Source of the DNA: Cyanophora paradoxa | Lineage: Eukaryota; Glaucocystophyceae; Cyanophorales; Cyanophoraceae | Assembly: GCA_004431415.1 (NCBI GenBank) | Contig: QPMI01000207.1 | Span: 1-64,000 of the forward strand | Direction: 5' to 3' | Length of the DNA stretch: 64,000 nucleotides | Shown here: positions 21,001 through 32,294 of the stretch, one piece after another | How positions within the stretch are numbered: position 1 is the first letter of the stretch | How the letters are laid out: the number at the start of each line of letters is the position of its first letter | Notes under the pieces: model-generated | What the model was told of the DNA's origin: nothing | What the model saw: the letters and a program-made list of their open reading frames with translations, nothing else | The model's database searches: none | Position numbers and translations under genes: made by a program

Positions 21001-22980
21001 GGGGGAGGGGGTGGGGGTGGGGAGGGGAGGGAGGGGAGGGGGTGGAGGGTGGGGGGTGGAGGGAGGGGGGGGGAGAGGGGAGGGGAGAGGGAGGGGGTGG
21101 GGCGGGAGGGGTGGGGGTGGGGGGGGGGGGGGGGAGGGGGGGGGGAGAGTTTTGTGGAGGGCCGCTCAGCCTAACCCCGCCCCTGCCATAACAGGGGAAG
21201 AGGGCAAGGGGCGACGACGAGGAGCAGGACGATGACGACGACGGCGGCAGCGGCGCCAACGAGGGAGAGGAGGCGAAGGAGGGAGCGCAGGCGCCCACGG
21301 CGTGCAGGAGGCGTTTCCTCCACACGGAGACGGAGGAGGAGAAGCAGAGTGTCAGGGACGCCGTCGAGGCAGCCGCGACCGCCTACAACGGGTACCGGTT
21401 CGTGACCTTGAGCTTCCGAAAGCAGGTGCGCGCGATCCTCGCAGCGCGGTGGTACGCGGCTCTGCCTTCGTCCGAGCGCGTCCTCTCGCGCAGATCCTGG
21501 ACCTCGTCCCCGCCCAGCGTCGGGCTGCCCTGCGCATCATCATCGCCAACAAGGAGAGCCCCCGGGACAAGAGCAAGACCGGCCTCCGCCTGGCGCTCGA
21601 GCAGATCCGCAGGGAGGTGCCCTCTGCCTCCCTGCCCGGGGGCGAACTGGGCGCGCCGCACGGCCGGCCGCCGACCCTGACCCGTGCCCTTCAGTTCGCG
21701 GAGGAGCGAGACAGGGAGAGGCGCAAGGAGGACCCCGGCTGTGGAAAGAAGACAGATGCCAGCGATGTGCTCAAAAGCAAGGTCCTCGACGCGATCGAGG
21801 AACAGCGCCCGACCAGCGTCGACGGGCTGATCGCCTGCAAAGTGCCCCGGGCCAAGGCCGCCAGCGCGTTCGGCAAGCGCCTGCTCGAATGCGTCAGCAG
21901 CCATGCAGCCGGAGCGCAGAGCAAGGCGCCGGCCCCCGTTCCCGCCACCCCGCCGGCTGCCCCGGCGCCTCCCGCCTCGCCCCCCGCCGGTACGTGCACC
22001 CCATTTATCACGCTCTGTACCCCCCGCAGAATCCCTCCCGACCCCTCCCGAGCAGGCGGGGCGGGGAAGAAGGCGGGGGGCGCGCGGGGGCCGACGGGCA
22101 AGAAGGCGAAGGGGACGTCGCAGAGAACGTCGCAGGGGACGACCCGGCCGCCGGCGCGGACGGCGCGCCGCCCCCCGGCGCCCCCGCCGCTGCCGGTGGA
22201 GGAGATGCGCAAGATGCGCGATGCGTACATCCGCACGCTGCCCCCCGGGCAGTGGGATCGCTCCATGAAGGCGGACTCCGCCATAAGGGGCATCGCGCTG
22301 GACGACTATCTGGCCGCGCTCCAGCGGCAGTTCGAGCGGCACAAGCCCGTCGCCCAACTCAGGTGACGTGGGGGGCGCGTTGCTCAGGGGCGCCCGTCGG
22401 CCTCCTGGACGTGACCCTCGCGCGTTTTCGCAGCCCCCGCAACTGGCACACCCGCGAGCGGATGTCCGCCGGCGTGAGCGGGTTCACCTACAACCAACCC
22501 AACAGCGCGTTCTGGAAGGACTTCAAGAAGATGTGGACGCACGAGGGGAAGATGCCGGACAAGATCGACCACGACTCGCGGCTCGTCCTCGAGCGCAGCG
22601 GCAGGGCCTGGTGCGGTCACGAGGGCGCAGGCCGCGCATCCCTGACCGCTGAGAGCCCCCGCAGGTTCTGCGAGCCGTGCGCGCCGAAGGAGACCCGCGC
22701 AGCGAAGCGGGGCGGCGCCGCCGGCTACGCGCGGGCCACGGCCAAGGAGATCAAGCTGCGCGGCGGCCGCCTGATCGCGCTCGACCCCGGGCGCGGCGCG
22801 ATGCGGCTCCACCTTACGCACCTTCGGGAGCGGGGGAGGCCCCCCGGTACCGGTCTCCCGGTCCGGGGCCCGTGGGGGTTCCGGCCCCCTCGGGCAGCAT
22901 TCCTCTCCCTTAGGGCCAGTCCGTGGCGGGAACGGGCGAGCCTCCGGGCACGGCCCGCACCTCTGATCTTTCGATCTTAA
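18057..22980 (+). CDS. AP2-like and C2H2 zinc-finger protein, possibly the 3' half of the USP-CW gene
   Basis: Long exon chain encoding a likely nuclear DNA-binding protein. After basic, Lys/Glu/Gln-rich exons (about 18087-18560, and KKKKKKNKKKSNNKK near 18775-18820), a Cys/His segment CGGCGEAFADEDYAV leads to an AP2/ERF-like domain: GRFKGVRRDGDTWTAVFT (about 18995-19047), then across an intron RVAGLRSEWAAARAFDRLV and HGPEKARDLTNFPPEHY (to 19263). A charged coiled-coil-like stretch follows (19400-19790). CRRCTPEAKFANMRQLAGHT (about 20260-20320) and CEKCGEECHTRSGLKAHKPAC (20901-20963) are C2H2-like fingers. The last exons give YNQPNSAFWKDFKKMWTHEG (22492-22550) and FCEPCAPKETRAAKRGG, ending at TAA 22980. 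An ATG at 18057 could start it as a separate gene; alternatively splicing from the USP exon gives one protein of roughly 1,900 residues. Confidence 0.6.
20974..21193 (+). other. 220-nt intron filled by a G-only/GGT/GGA tract
   Basis: The donor GTGAGCCTTTC follows SKKSK and the acceptor CATAACAG precedes GKRARGDDEEQ, so this is an intron. Positions 20996-21150 are almost entirely G with scattered A and T, including runs of 8-14 G. It could form G-quadruplexes in DNA or RNA. It is several times longer than neighbouring introns and is the only one with this canonical GTGAG start nearby. Confidence 0.7.
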
Positions 22981-23650
22981 GCCCGTAGGGTAAGTAGACC
23001 TAGGTTTCGATCTCGAGCTTCGGCATTCGATTTCGATTTTCGACGTCGCTTGCCTATCTGTCTGAGCCCTTACGATTCGACCGGCGGCCCACTGCTAGCC
23101 AAACAGCTACTAGGGCTAGTCCAGATGTCGTTGGTCGTGTCTGAAATGCAAGTCCGGCGTCGGTGTTTCCACGATGCCATCCAGGTGACACCTTTAGCCG
23201 GGCTTGCAGCGGCAATCTGCTCGCAGCTCTCCAGATCGTCGACGTCATCCGTCAACGTCGGAAGGTCGAACACTGTTGAGCTGTTGGTCATTTGACGGCT
23301 GAGCTGCCTGTCGCTGCTGCTGAAGCTCGCGGGACGTAGCGGCTCTAGCCACGCTTGGTTCGTACGCACGTTCTAACAGGGCCGGTTCTAGATGCTGGGT
23401 TCGGAACGATGCATTGTGCAAGCGCATTAACTTTAACTAATTTAACTAACTTTAAGCCATCAGAACACCTGTCCGAAGGCGGGCTCGAGCAGACCGTACC
23501 CCAACAAGCTTCAATCCTTTACCCCAGCTTCAGAAAAAAGTGCGAAACAACCGAGCTTCCGGAGGAGCAAGCAGCCGCCGCAGCTGTAGGCTGTAGGCTG
23601 TAGGCCGAAGCAGCTAAAGCCCAGAGCCAGCTCGCCGGGCCGGCGCCCGG
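22981..23650. other. Intergenic region before the arrestin-like gene
   Basis: About 670 bp of lower GC content than the genes, with T-rich and GATC/CTAG-containing sequence. It has a TTTAACTAA-type direct repeat near 23430-23450 (taactttaactaatttaactaac) and a CTGTAGG triplication at 23583-23604. No credible coding exon or RNA gene is seen. Confidence 0.5.
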
Positions 23651-26600
23651 ATGGCGGACGCGGAGAAGGCCGCGACGCAGGCAGAAGCGGAGGCTGTCGA
23701 TGACTCGCACATCCGAGTGGTCTTTGACAAGGACAGCTTCGCCGCCGGCGAGAGCGTCAGTGGCCAAATCTATGTTAGCCTGACCTGCAAAAAGTCGATC
23801 CAGGAGATCCGGGTACTTCCAGTGGCCATCTACGTAAGCTCTCAGCCTGTGAAGTTTAGCTACAGCTTTTATAAAGACGACCTGCGCAGCTATTCGACCC
23901 GCCCAAGGGCACCAAGCGCCTGCCTGGCTTCACAGGTCTGCCACGTAGCATGCCGGCCCGCCGGGCCGACCGCTCCTGACGCCTCATGCACCTGTCACGG
24001 AGCAGACAAGAGCCCGGAGACTGGCGTGGCGGCTGCCCCTCTCGGAGACTGTGAGCAAGCGGCCGCGCTCGAAACCTTCCGTTGGGGGCCGCTGAGCGCC
24101 CCGCCCGCAGGCATCTCGCTCGGCAAGGATGAGATCAAATGGTGGGCGATGCGCGGGATGCGCGCGTAGGGGCGGGGGGGCGGGCGGCTGACGGAGTGGC
24201 AGGAACTACCACCACGAGCACTACGTGCGGACGATGGCGGGGGCGCCCGTGGGGCCCCTGGAGGCCGTGCACGAGGAGCGCATCGAGTACGACTTCCCCT
24301 TCAGCTTCACGCTTCCCGCCAAGCTGCACCCCACCTTCACCCGCTTCGGCGGCTTCACCGCCAAGTGCCGCCCCTCGCCCGCCCCGCCCCGCCCCGCCCC
24401 GCCGCGCCCCGGGGCGAGGCCCGAGCGGTGGGCAGGTACGCGGCGGTGGTGTCGGTGGACCGGATGAAGCCCGGGGCGGAGCCGGGCGCCCCCGCCCTCG
24501 CCACCGTCACCGCGCCCCACTACTTCGCCGTCCACGTCCCGGTACCCCCGCCCCCCGCCTCGCCTCTGCCGGGGGCCGACGGCGGGCAGGACTCGGCGGC
24601 GGAGAAGGTGGAGCCGCCGAAGGCCGGGGGCGCGAACGTGACGAAGGCCTTCGGCGCCATGTCCATGAACCTCGCGTTCGCCCGCCCAGCCCCGGCCCGC
24701 CCGCCCCGGCGCTGAGGCCGCCGCAGCGCGCGGCTCTCGACGCCGACGCCCGATCCCGGGGCGACCTGCGTCCTCTACATCGACCTCGCCAACTGGTCCC
24801 GCCGCAAGGTCCCCGGGGCCCCGGCGCCCCGCCGGCCCCGCCCCGCCCCGCCGTGTTTGAGGCGCGGCGCGGCGCAGGTGACGGACTTCGTGCTGCGCGT
24901 GAAGGAGATCGCCAAGGTGGAGGCGATGGGGTACAAGTTCGGGCGGGAGCGGGCGGTGCTGGAGCGCAAGTTCGCGGCGGCGTTCGAGGGGCAGGTCGGG
25001 GGCAACGCGTACGCGAAGAAGAGCCTGGCGCTGGACGTGCGCGTGCCCCCGCAGGCCCGCCCCTTCGCCTCCTCCTTCCTCGAGCTCAAGTGGGTCATCG
25101 AGGCGCGCCCCCCCCGCCCCGCCCGCCCCGCCCCGCGGCGGGGGCGTGAGGGCGGGGGGCGGGGCAGGTGGCGGCGCTGCTCGACGGGACGGACGAGAGC
25201 GTCGAGCTGCAGCTGCCCCTCGTCACCGTCCGCCCCGCCCCCGCCGGCCCCGCCCCGCCCCGCCCCTCACCCGCGGGGCGCAGAGCGCGGTCTTCGTGAA
25301 CCTGCCGCGGGCGCCGGGGGCCGTCCCCAGCAACCCGCCCTCATCGCCGCCCTCCTCAAGCGCGCCCTCGCCGAGCAGGTCCCTCCCGCCCCGCCCCCCA
25401 CCCGCCCCCCGCCTCTGCAGCCGACGCGGCCGGCGAGTGCGGTAGACGCTGCTCAAGGCCTTCACGCCGCCGGCGGCGGCGCCGAAGCCGGCCCCGGCGG
25501 CGGCGGCGGCCAACGCATTCAAGTCGGCCCTGCTCTCCAAGCTCAAGCGCGCCGCCGCCGCCGGGCGGCCGCCGGGGCGCAGGGCGGCCCCGGGGCGGGG
25601 GCGGGGGCGGGGGCGGGGGCGAGCAAGGCGGTGAAGAGCCGGAGCTCCTCGGGGAGCGCGCCGGCGTCGCAGGCCTCCCTCGCCCCGGCCCCCGAGGAGG
25701 AGGCGGCGGCGGCGCAGGCCAAGCCCAAGGGTGGCATCCGCTTCAGCGAGGGGACGGCGGGGGGCGACGGGGAGGCGGGGGGGGCGGGGAGGGAGGGCGG
25801 GCTGGCGGGGATGGGCCACTCGGTCAAGGCCGGCCGCTTTCTCAACCTCGACCTCGCCGCCATCGGCGCCGCCGCCGGCGCCGGTCCCGCCCGCTCGGAG
25901 GAGGAGAAGGAGGAGGAGGCCGGGGAGGCGCCCAAGACGGGCCGCGCCAAGAAGAGCGCCCGCTTCGCCGCGGCCGGCGGCGAGGAGCGCAACCGCTCCT
26001 TCCTGAAGCCCGGGGGCGGCACCTCGCGGCGCTCCGACGGCTCCGCGACGGACCGCTCGCAGTTCAGCATCCGCGTCAACCAGGTGCGTGCCTGTCTGTG
26101 CCTGTCTCCCGCGCGGCCCGCAGGCCCGCCCGCCGCGCGGGGCACGGAGGCTGACGCGGCCGCAGAGCAAGTCGGAGGAGCACCTGGCGAAGGGGACGGG
26201 CAAGGCCCCCGCGCAGGCCCCCGCCAGCAAGTTCCAGAAGGTCAGTTCTGCGGCCCCGGGGCGCGGCGCGGGCCGCCCGCGAGCGTCGGGTGCATGTAGA
26301 TGGCGGGCCTGCTGCGGATGGCGGCGAAGATCGAGCACGACAAGAAGGCCGAGGCGGCGGCGGCCGGCGGGGACGGGGCCGAGAAGCCGCCGGAGAAGAG
26401 CAAGTCCATCCGCGGCGTCCTGGCGGCGCTGATCCAGCGCAAGGCGCGGCGGGACGAGGAGGGCGAGGAGGGGGGGTACCGGAGCGTGAAGAGCACGCGG
26501 AGCTCGCGCAGCGTCAAGAGCGCTAAGAGCGTCAAGGCCTCGAAGAGCAGCAAGAGCGTCAAGCTCGCGAGGCCGGCCGCCGGCGAGGCCGAGGGCGAGG

Positions 26601-28395
26601 AGGAGGAGGAGGCGGGGTCGCCGGGCCCGGGCTCCCTGTCGGCCTCCCCGAGCGCGAAGGGGTCGCCCCTGAAGGGCGCCCCGGGGGCCGACTTCCCCGA
26701 GCCGCCTCCGCCCCACGCCCCCGGCGCGCCCCCGCACCGCCCCGAGAGCGCCAGCGCCGCCAGCGCGGCAAGTGGCCGCCCCGCCAGCGCCGCCAGCGCC
26801 CGGCCCGGGAGTGCGGCGAGCGCCCGCCCTCCGAGCGCAGCTAGCGCCCGGCCCGGCAGCGCGGCAAGCGTGCGGCCCGCCAGCGCGGCGAGCGCGCCGC
26901 CGCCGCCGCCGCAGCCGCAGCCGCAGCCGGAGGCGCAGGCTGCGGGGGAGCGGCCCAAGGGGTGGCTCCTGAAAGCGTTCAGCGCGGCGGCGAAGGCACT
27001 GGAGGCGGCGGAGGCGGGTGCGGGGAGGCGGGGAGGGCGGGGCGAGGAGGAGGACCTGGAGGCCGGGGTGGTGCAGGACGACGACGACGGCGCCTTCGAG
27101 CGCGCCGTCGCCCGCGCCGAGGGCACCCGCCCCGCCCCCCCTCCCCGTCAAGCCCCGCCCCGCCCCACCGCCCCACCCCGGACCCGGCCCCGGCCCCGGC
27201 CCCGGCCCGGGCCCTCCCAGCCTCCCCGGGGACGCGCCCTCGGCGGCCGCTCATCGAAGAAGACGAGGAGGAGGAGGAGGCGGCGGCGGTGGTGGCGGCG
27301 GCGGAGGAGGAGGAGGCGCCGGGGCCGTGGGAGGCACCCGAGGCGCCCCTGGAGGGCGCGGGGGCGGCGTTCGGGGAGGAGGGGGCGGCGGGGGCCGGGC
27401 TCTTCGGGAGCCCCGGGGTGGGCGAGCGGCGGCGGCCAGCCTCGGCGATGGCGCGCTCGGCCAGCGTGCCCTCGTCCCCGAGCCCGAGGCCCGCCGCCGG
27501 CCCAGAGCGCCCTCGAGCGCCACCCAGCCGCCCCGCCAGCCCCGCCCGCCCAGCCGCCCCGGCAGCCCGCTGCGGCCCAGCCGCCCGGGAGCCCGAGCGG
27601 GGCGCGCCCGGGCTCGCCGCCCCGCCGCTGCCGCGGATGCGGGACTGCTGCGAGCGGAAGCCGTCGGTGCCGCGCCAGGCCCTCTCCCCGGAGCGGGAGG
27701 CGCGGCGGTACCGCCTCGGGGCGGAGGCGTGGCCGGACTACGAGGAGGAGCTGCGGGCGATCGCGGGGCAGGAGTGGGCGCCGGAGCCGCGCGAGGGGGC
27801 GCGGGGGCGGCGCGCCCTCGTCTCCGCGCAGGCGCTCGCCGCCGTGCTCGGGATGCAGCTCGCCGAGGTCGAGGCCGTCCTCCTCGGGCCCCGCCCCGCC
27901 GAGCGGCCCCCGCCCCACCCCGCCCACCGCTTCGGCGCCTACGGGCCCCGCTGGCACGTGTGGGAGGTGAGCGCGCGGGAGCAGGAGGCGGGGGCGGCGC
28001 GCCGCTACCAGGTCCGTAACTTCGATGAGGTGCGCGGCGTCTACGCCGCCGCCTCCTCCCGAGCCCGCCGCCGCCTCCTCACCGCCCCCGCCGCCTACCC
28101 CGCCATGGGCCACTCCCCCTCGGGCCTCTCCCTCGCTGCCTCCGCCTCGGCGGCCTCGCTGCTCGAGCCGACGCGGGGGCACGCGCGCGCGAGCCTCTCG
28201 CGGCCGGGGACGGCCGGCAAGGCGCGCGGGGGCGAGGCGCAGCTCTACGGGGTGGGCCAGCCGCACGCGCACCACGCCTCGGCGGCGCAGCTGCGGCCGG
28301 CGAGCGCGGGGGCGCGGCCCCCGGCGCCCCTCGCCGCCTCGCGCAGCGCCAGCACGCCCGTACTCATCGGCGGCTGGGGCCGCCACCTCCCCTGA
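23651..28395 (+). CDS. Arrestin-fold protein with long low-complexity C-terminal region
   Basis: The N-terminal part has the alpha-arrestin beta-sandwich pattern, a family that usually acts as trafficking adaptors. DSHIRVVFDKDSFAAGESVS and GQIYVSLTCKKSIQEIRV (23707-23812) form the first strands. LGKDEIKW, spliced to NYHHEHYVRTM, and HEERIEYDFPFSFTLPAKLH (24270-24328) match the arrestin N-domain end. CVLYIDLANWSRRKV, VTDFVLRVKEIAKVEAMGY (24879-24935) and PFASSFLELKWVIE fit the C-domain. From about 25500 the protein turns Ala/Ser/Lys/Glu-rich: SVKS-type basic repeats (26485-26570), then RPASAAS repeats. A final more structured part contains QVRNFDEVRGVY and ends RPASAGARPP and GGWGRHLP at TGA 28395. 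One intron (25103-25167) uses a GC donor. Splitting into two genes near 26000-26300 cannot be excluded. Confidence 0.65.
25103..25167 (+). other. GC-AG intron in the arrestin-like gene (65 nt)
   Basis: The exon ends LKWVIE at 25102 and the next begins VAALLDGTDESVELQL at 25168, both phase 0. The intervening sequence starts GCGCGCCCC and ends CGTGAGGGCGGGGGGCGGGGCAG. No GT close to the exon end keeps the frame without losing residues, so GC is the likely donor. Confidence 0.65.
26779..26905 (+). repeat. RPxSAASA coding repeats
   Basis: Five copies of a 24-bp unit encode RPASAASA, RPGSAASA, RPPSAASA, RPGSAASV and RPASAASA inside the tail of the arrestin-like protein. The pattern is likely disordered; Ser residues next to Arg are possible kinase targets (inference). 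Confidence 0.85.
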
Positions 28396-30498
28396 TCATA
28401 ATCCCACCCCCGGCGCCCTTCGCGAGCCCCCGCCGCTGCCTTGGCGGTCTGCATATTACTTTCCCATCTCTTCTCTCTCCCTCTCTCTCTCTTTGAATAA
28501 AAGGGCCACTGACTTGCCGTGCGCGTCAGTTGGGTCCGGGGAAGGGAATTTTAACTCGGCGAATCCAAAGATCTAGATCTAGATCGATATCTAGACTCTG
28601 AGCTCGAGAGAGCAGGCCTAGCGCATAGCCTAGTAGCTATAGGAGCTTCCGAATCGAAGTTCAAGGCTTGATCATGAGGAAGAAACTTGAAATGCAGAAC
28701 TCAAGCTTAAGCTTCAGAAGGCGGTGGCCGGGCGAGCCGGCTCCGATCCGCGGCCGAGGCTGGCCATCATGGCATGCATATGCCAGGCTAGCGCACGAGC
28801 TAGCGCTCGAGGCTCAGCGGCTAGGCCAGAGGTAGGGTGCGGGCCCCGGGGGCGGGGGATGGCTCGCAAATCGAACCGGTACCTTGTGTGCTCCTGCGCA
28901 TGCGCTTGCCCCGCCACCGTCGCGCGCGTGAGGCGCGACGGCGCCGGCCGCGGGCCCGGGTGCAGGGGTGCGCGTGTGCGCGTGTGTGCGGCGCGCGGGG
29001 AGGCGCGCGGCTTGGCTAGAGGCTGGCCTCCGCGATCTAGATCTGCATGCGCGCGCGGGCAAACCTGGGCGCGAACGCAGGGACGCTGCTCGATCGCGCG
29101 AGCTCATGATCACGCTCCGCTCATGATCAGAAAGCGGTCGCGCGGGGCCTGTTGCAATTGGCACGAACGGCCGTGGGCGCAAGCTAGCGCGCATGCGACC
29201 GGCTGGTGGCCGGCTTGCGCATATGCATGTCGGGGTGCGCGCGCGCGGTTGGAGCGGCTGGGGCGTGCGCGTGATCTGGAGAGGCGTGATCGTGTCGAGC
29301 CGAGATCGACGACTCGGCGAGCTGATCGATGAAGCTTAAGAGAAGCGATGGCGCGCGGCGGGTACGCCATGGCCAGACGGTCATACCAGGTACGTTTAAG
29401 GGTACGCCAAAAGACTTTTGCAGGGTCTTTCGCACTCTCCAATGTGATTGGCTAGCACACGCGGCGTCCTCCTGCGCTACCGCGAGCGCGCCCGGCCTCG
29501 CGCTTGCAGTAAGAAATGTCGGGCATGATGCGCGCAACGACCTCGAACTGGTTTGGCGCGTATATCTGCTCCCTGTGCGTCGCTGGACCCGTTTTTGTCC
29601 CGGGTGTTTGTGCCTGCTCCTGGATCACCCTTTGGTCGGACGGGACCGGGAGACACGGTTTCGGGGTCCCCTTGGGATGGGCTTTCAGGATATACCGCGC
29701 GGCCCGGGTTTTGAGGAGGCCGGGGAAACAGGATTTGGGGTAGGGTTGGGCCCGAGGGACAGGGACAGGGGAAGTGTTTTTCCCTTCCCCAACTAGGTTC
29801 ACTAGGTAAAGTAGCTTTATGTGTGCATGCATTGGAACTCACTTAGATTCAAACCGCGGCCTTCCGAAGTTCCGGAGATTTGAAAGTGATCATGATCATG
29901 ACTCATGACCAGTTGACTAAGTGATGTGCCGCCGGGCCGCGTCATATCGATCATGATGCGCAAATGCATCGCCAAGTTGACGGCCTTCAGGCTTGGACCG
30001 TCGGACCTCGCCGTCCCACGGTCCTTTCAGGCTTACTGCGGCCGTAGTACGCCGCGGCGCCTTCAAGGCTTGAAAGGCTTTCTAGTTCGAGACCGTGAGA
30101 CCCGGTGACCGTCGGACCGCAGAAGAGTCTCCGAGGCTTCAAGGCTTGGAGCCTCCCCAAGTCGGACGGTTCGCACAGACTCCGGAGGCCGGACTCCTGG
30201 CCCCGGGCCCTCAGAGCCTGGAATTTTAAGTTGGCCTCGGGCCCTCAGGGCGTGGAATCAATAGGAGCCCGCGGGATCAATCAGTGGGCGATGGCGGGAT
30301 TACAAGTTACTTATAATTGCAACCGACTCGACCTGTTCAATTACTGAGAAATCATCGCCCGTACCAGGGTACCAAGCTAGCTGCACTCGCAGAAACTCAA
30401 ATTAAACTCGCAACATATCACAATAAGGCGTCAGTGGACTCGGGAAGCAAATGCAAGCGAAAGAAGGCGGCGAGGGGCCGTGGAGGGGTGCGCGGCCC
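28396..30498. other. 2.1-kb non-coding region with palindromic hexamers and degenerate repeats
   Basis: Lower GC than the genes and no open frame with the local codon style. 28470-28510 is CT-rich (TCTCTCCCTCTCTCTCTC) followed by AATAAAA, a plausible 3' end/polyadenylation region for the arrestin-like gene. 28568-28600 is AGATCTAGATCTAGATCGATATCTAG. 29750-29790 has GGGACAGGGACAGGGG. From 29985 to 30270 short motifs recur: GACCGTCGGACC (29997, 30108), TTCAAGGCTTG (30062, 30139) and CGGGCCCTCAG (30206, 30238). No tRNA or transposase is recognised. Confidence 0.6.
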
Positions 30499-32294
30499 CT
30501 AGCGGGCGGCGGGCCGAACGTCGACGAACTGGATTAGGCCGTACGTGCCTGTGAATCGTGGATTAGGAGAAGCTGCTGAAGCAAAAGCTTCTGTATTGAA
30601 ATCACCGTCGGTGAGCCACTTGTCGCCGGCGGCGGCCTTGGCGGCGGCGATGCGGTCGCGGGCGGCGGGGCCGGCGCAGATGGTCCCGCTCTTGTTGGTG
30701 CGGAGGGCGGCGAGGGGCGCCGGGGCGTACGGGGCGACGACGGCCTGGAGCGGGGTCTCGTGGGGCCAGTGCCGGTCGCCCCCGAGGCGCCGGTAGTTCG
30801 CGTCCCCCTTGACCAGCACCAGGGCCGCGCGCCCCAGCTCCCCCCGCACCCCCTCCGGCATCTCCCACATCTGGCCCCCGCTCGGCGACGGGGAAAGGAG
30901 CGGGGGGGGGGACGGGGGGCCCGCACGGGGAGCGGGGAGCACCAGAAGCGGTCCTCCCGCAGTACGAGGCCCCCGCTGCGCCCGCCGCGTCACCGCCCCG
31001 CCCCGGGGGGGGGGGGGGGGGGAGGGGGGGCGCGCCCGTCGATCTCGGAGGCCTCGCGGATGCGGGCGGCGAGGGCGCGCACCGACGGCTCCTCGTCCGA
31101 CGCCAGCCGGTCCAGCGTCCCCCTGCGCCCCCGCACCGCCCCGCCCCGCCTCGCGCCCCGGCGCCGGCGCGGGCGCGGGGCCGGGGCCGGGGAGGGCGGA
31201 CACGACGTCGCTGAGAGGGCGTCCGAGACGAAGAGCGGGCTCGCCTGCCCCGCCCCTCAGCGGTGGCGACGCGCAAGCGGGGCGGGGGCGGGCCTTGGTG
31301 TGAAAGACGACGGAGGCGGCGATGCCCGAGGCGAGCAGGTACGCCGCCAGCAGCATGTCCGTCGCCAGCTGCGCCCCCGCCTCCGCAGGCCGCCGCGCGG
31401 GGCGGGGGGGGGGGGGGGGGGGGGGGGGGGGGAGGGGGCGGGCCTCGAAGCCAGCGTTGTCGATGACGAAGTCGATGCGGGCGCCACGCAGGCCGCGCAC
31501 GTGCTCCCACACCTGCCGCCCCCGGCCCCTGAGCCCGCGCGGGGCGGCGCGGGGCGGCGCGGGGCGGCGCGGGGCGGGGCGGGCCTGGGGCGAGTCGTCG
31601 ACGATCATGAGGTCGGGGCGGGCCTCGACGAGGGCCCCCGCGCACCCGCGCTGCCCGCCCTCGGGGCGCACGCTGAGGTCCACGCGGTTGCCCCACAGCG
31701 CCGTCTCGAGCAGGGCGAGGAAGGCGGCCTGCTGGGGCCCGCCCCCGGCCTCCGCCTGCTGCATGAGCTCCACGGTGGCCCGCGCCGCCTGCCGGATCGC
31801 CGGCAGGTCCGCGAGCAGCGCCTGCCGCTTGTGCGGCTCGAAGGGGTCGCGCCCCTGCAGCGGCGCCCCCTTGCGGTAGTAGCCCGTGGCCTCGAGGATG
31901 CGCCGGTACATGTACGTCTCGGCGAAGAACCAGGGCACCTCGCTCCAGGGGCGGCCCTCGTGCGGCTCCACCCACTCCCGCCACTCTTCCAGGTCCGGCC
32001 CCCCGTCCGCCCGGACGAAGCGCACGCCCTCGCCCGCCGTCCCCAGGATCTCCGCCTCGATCTGGCGGATGTGGCTCACCTGCCACCCCGCGCCCCGCCC
32101 CCGCGTCGGCCGCCCCGCCCCCGGCGCGGTGCGGCGCCGGAAAGCACCACTTCCGCGCTGTACTGCGGGTTCTCCTTCAGGAGCCGCTCCAGGATGGCCG
32201 GCAGCCGCACGAAGACGCTCTCCTGCGTGAAGCCGCCGTCCCGCGCGCGGAGCGGCTCCGGCAGGGGCCCCGGCGCGAGCGACGCGGCGGACAT
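30499..32294 (-). CDS. ARMT1: ARMT1-like damage-control phosphatase (DUF89)
   Basis: Metal-dependent DUF89 phosphatase of the C6orf211/YMR027W subgroup, which acts on phosphometabolites such as fructose 1-phosphate; a protein-carboxyl methyltransferase role for human ARMT1 is debated. ATG at 32294 gives a short Ala/Pro leader, then FVRLPAILERLLKENPQYS. Downstream exons encode EEWREWVEPHEGRPWSEVPW, FAETYMYRRILEATGYYRKG (31870-31925) and DPFEPHKRQALLADLPAIRQ. The metal/catalytic motif IDFVIDNAGFE is at 31445-31480, ATDMLLAAYLLASGIAASVV follows, and VLVKGDANYRRLGGDRHWPH (30770-30830) and ALRTNKSGTICAG carry the family's basic pocket. The N-terminal part includes VSHIRQIEAEILGTAGEGVR. The stop TAG is at 30499-30501. 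Introns include C-homopolymer runs (G on the plus strand, 31005-31028 and 31400-31435). Confidence 0.88.

Noticed and set aside
20996-21150. Telomere-like repeat
   Set aside because: No fixed unit such as TTAGGG or TTTAGGG; it is an irregular G tract bounded by good splice sites.
18640-22980. Transposase or integrase, because AP2 domains also occur in mobile-element integrases
   Set aside because: No catalytic core, terminal inverted repeats or target duplications are visible; the chain has many host-type introns.
29820-29890. Possible tRNA (GGTTTGAATC on the minus strand resembling a B box)
   Set aside because: The flanking bases cannot form a T-stem and no A box or acceptor stem is found at the right distance.
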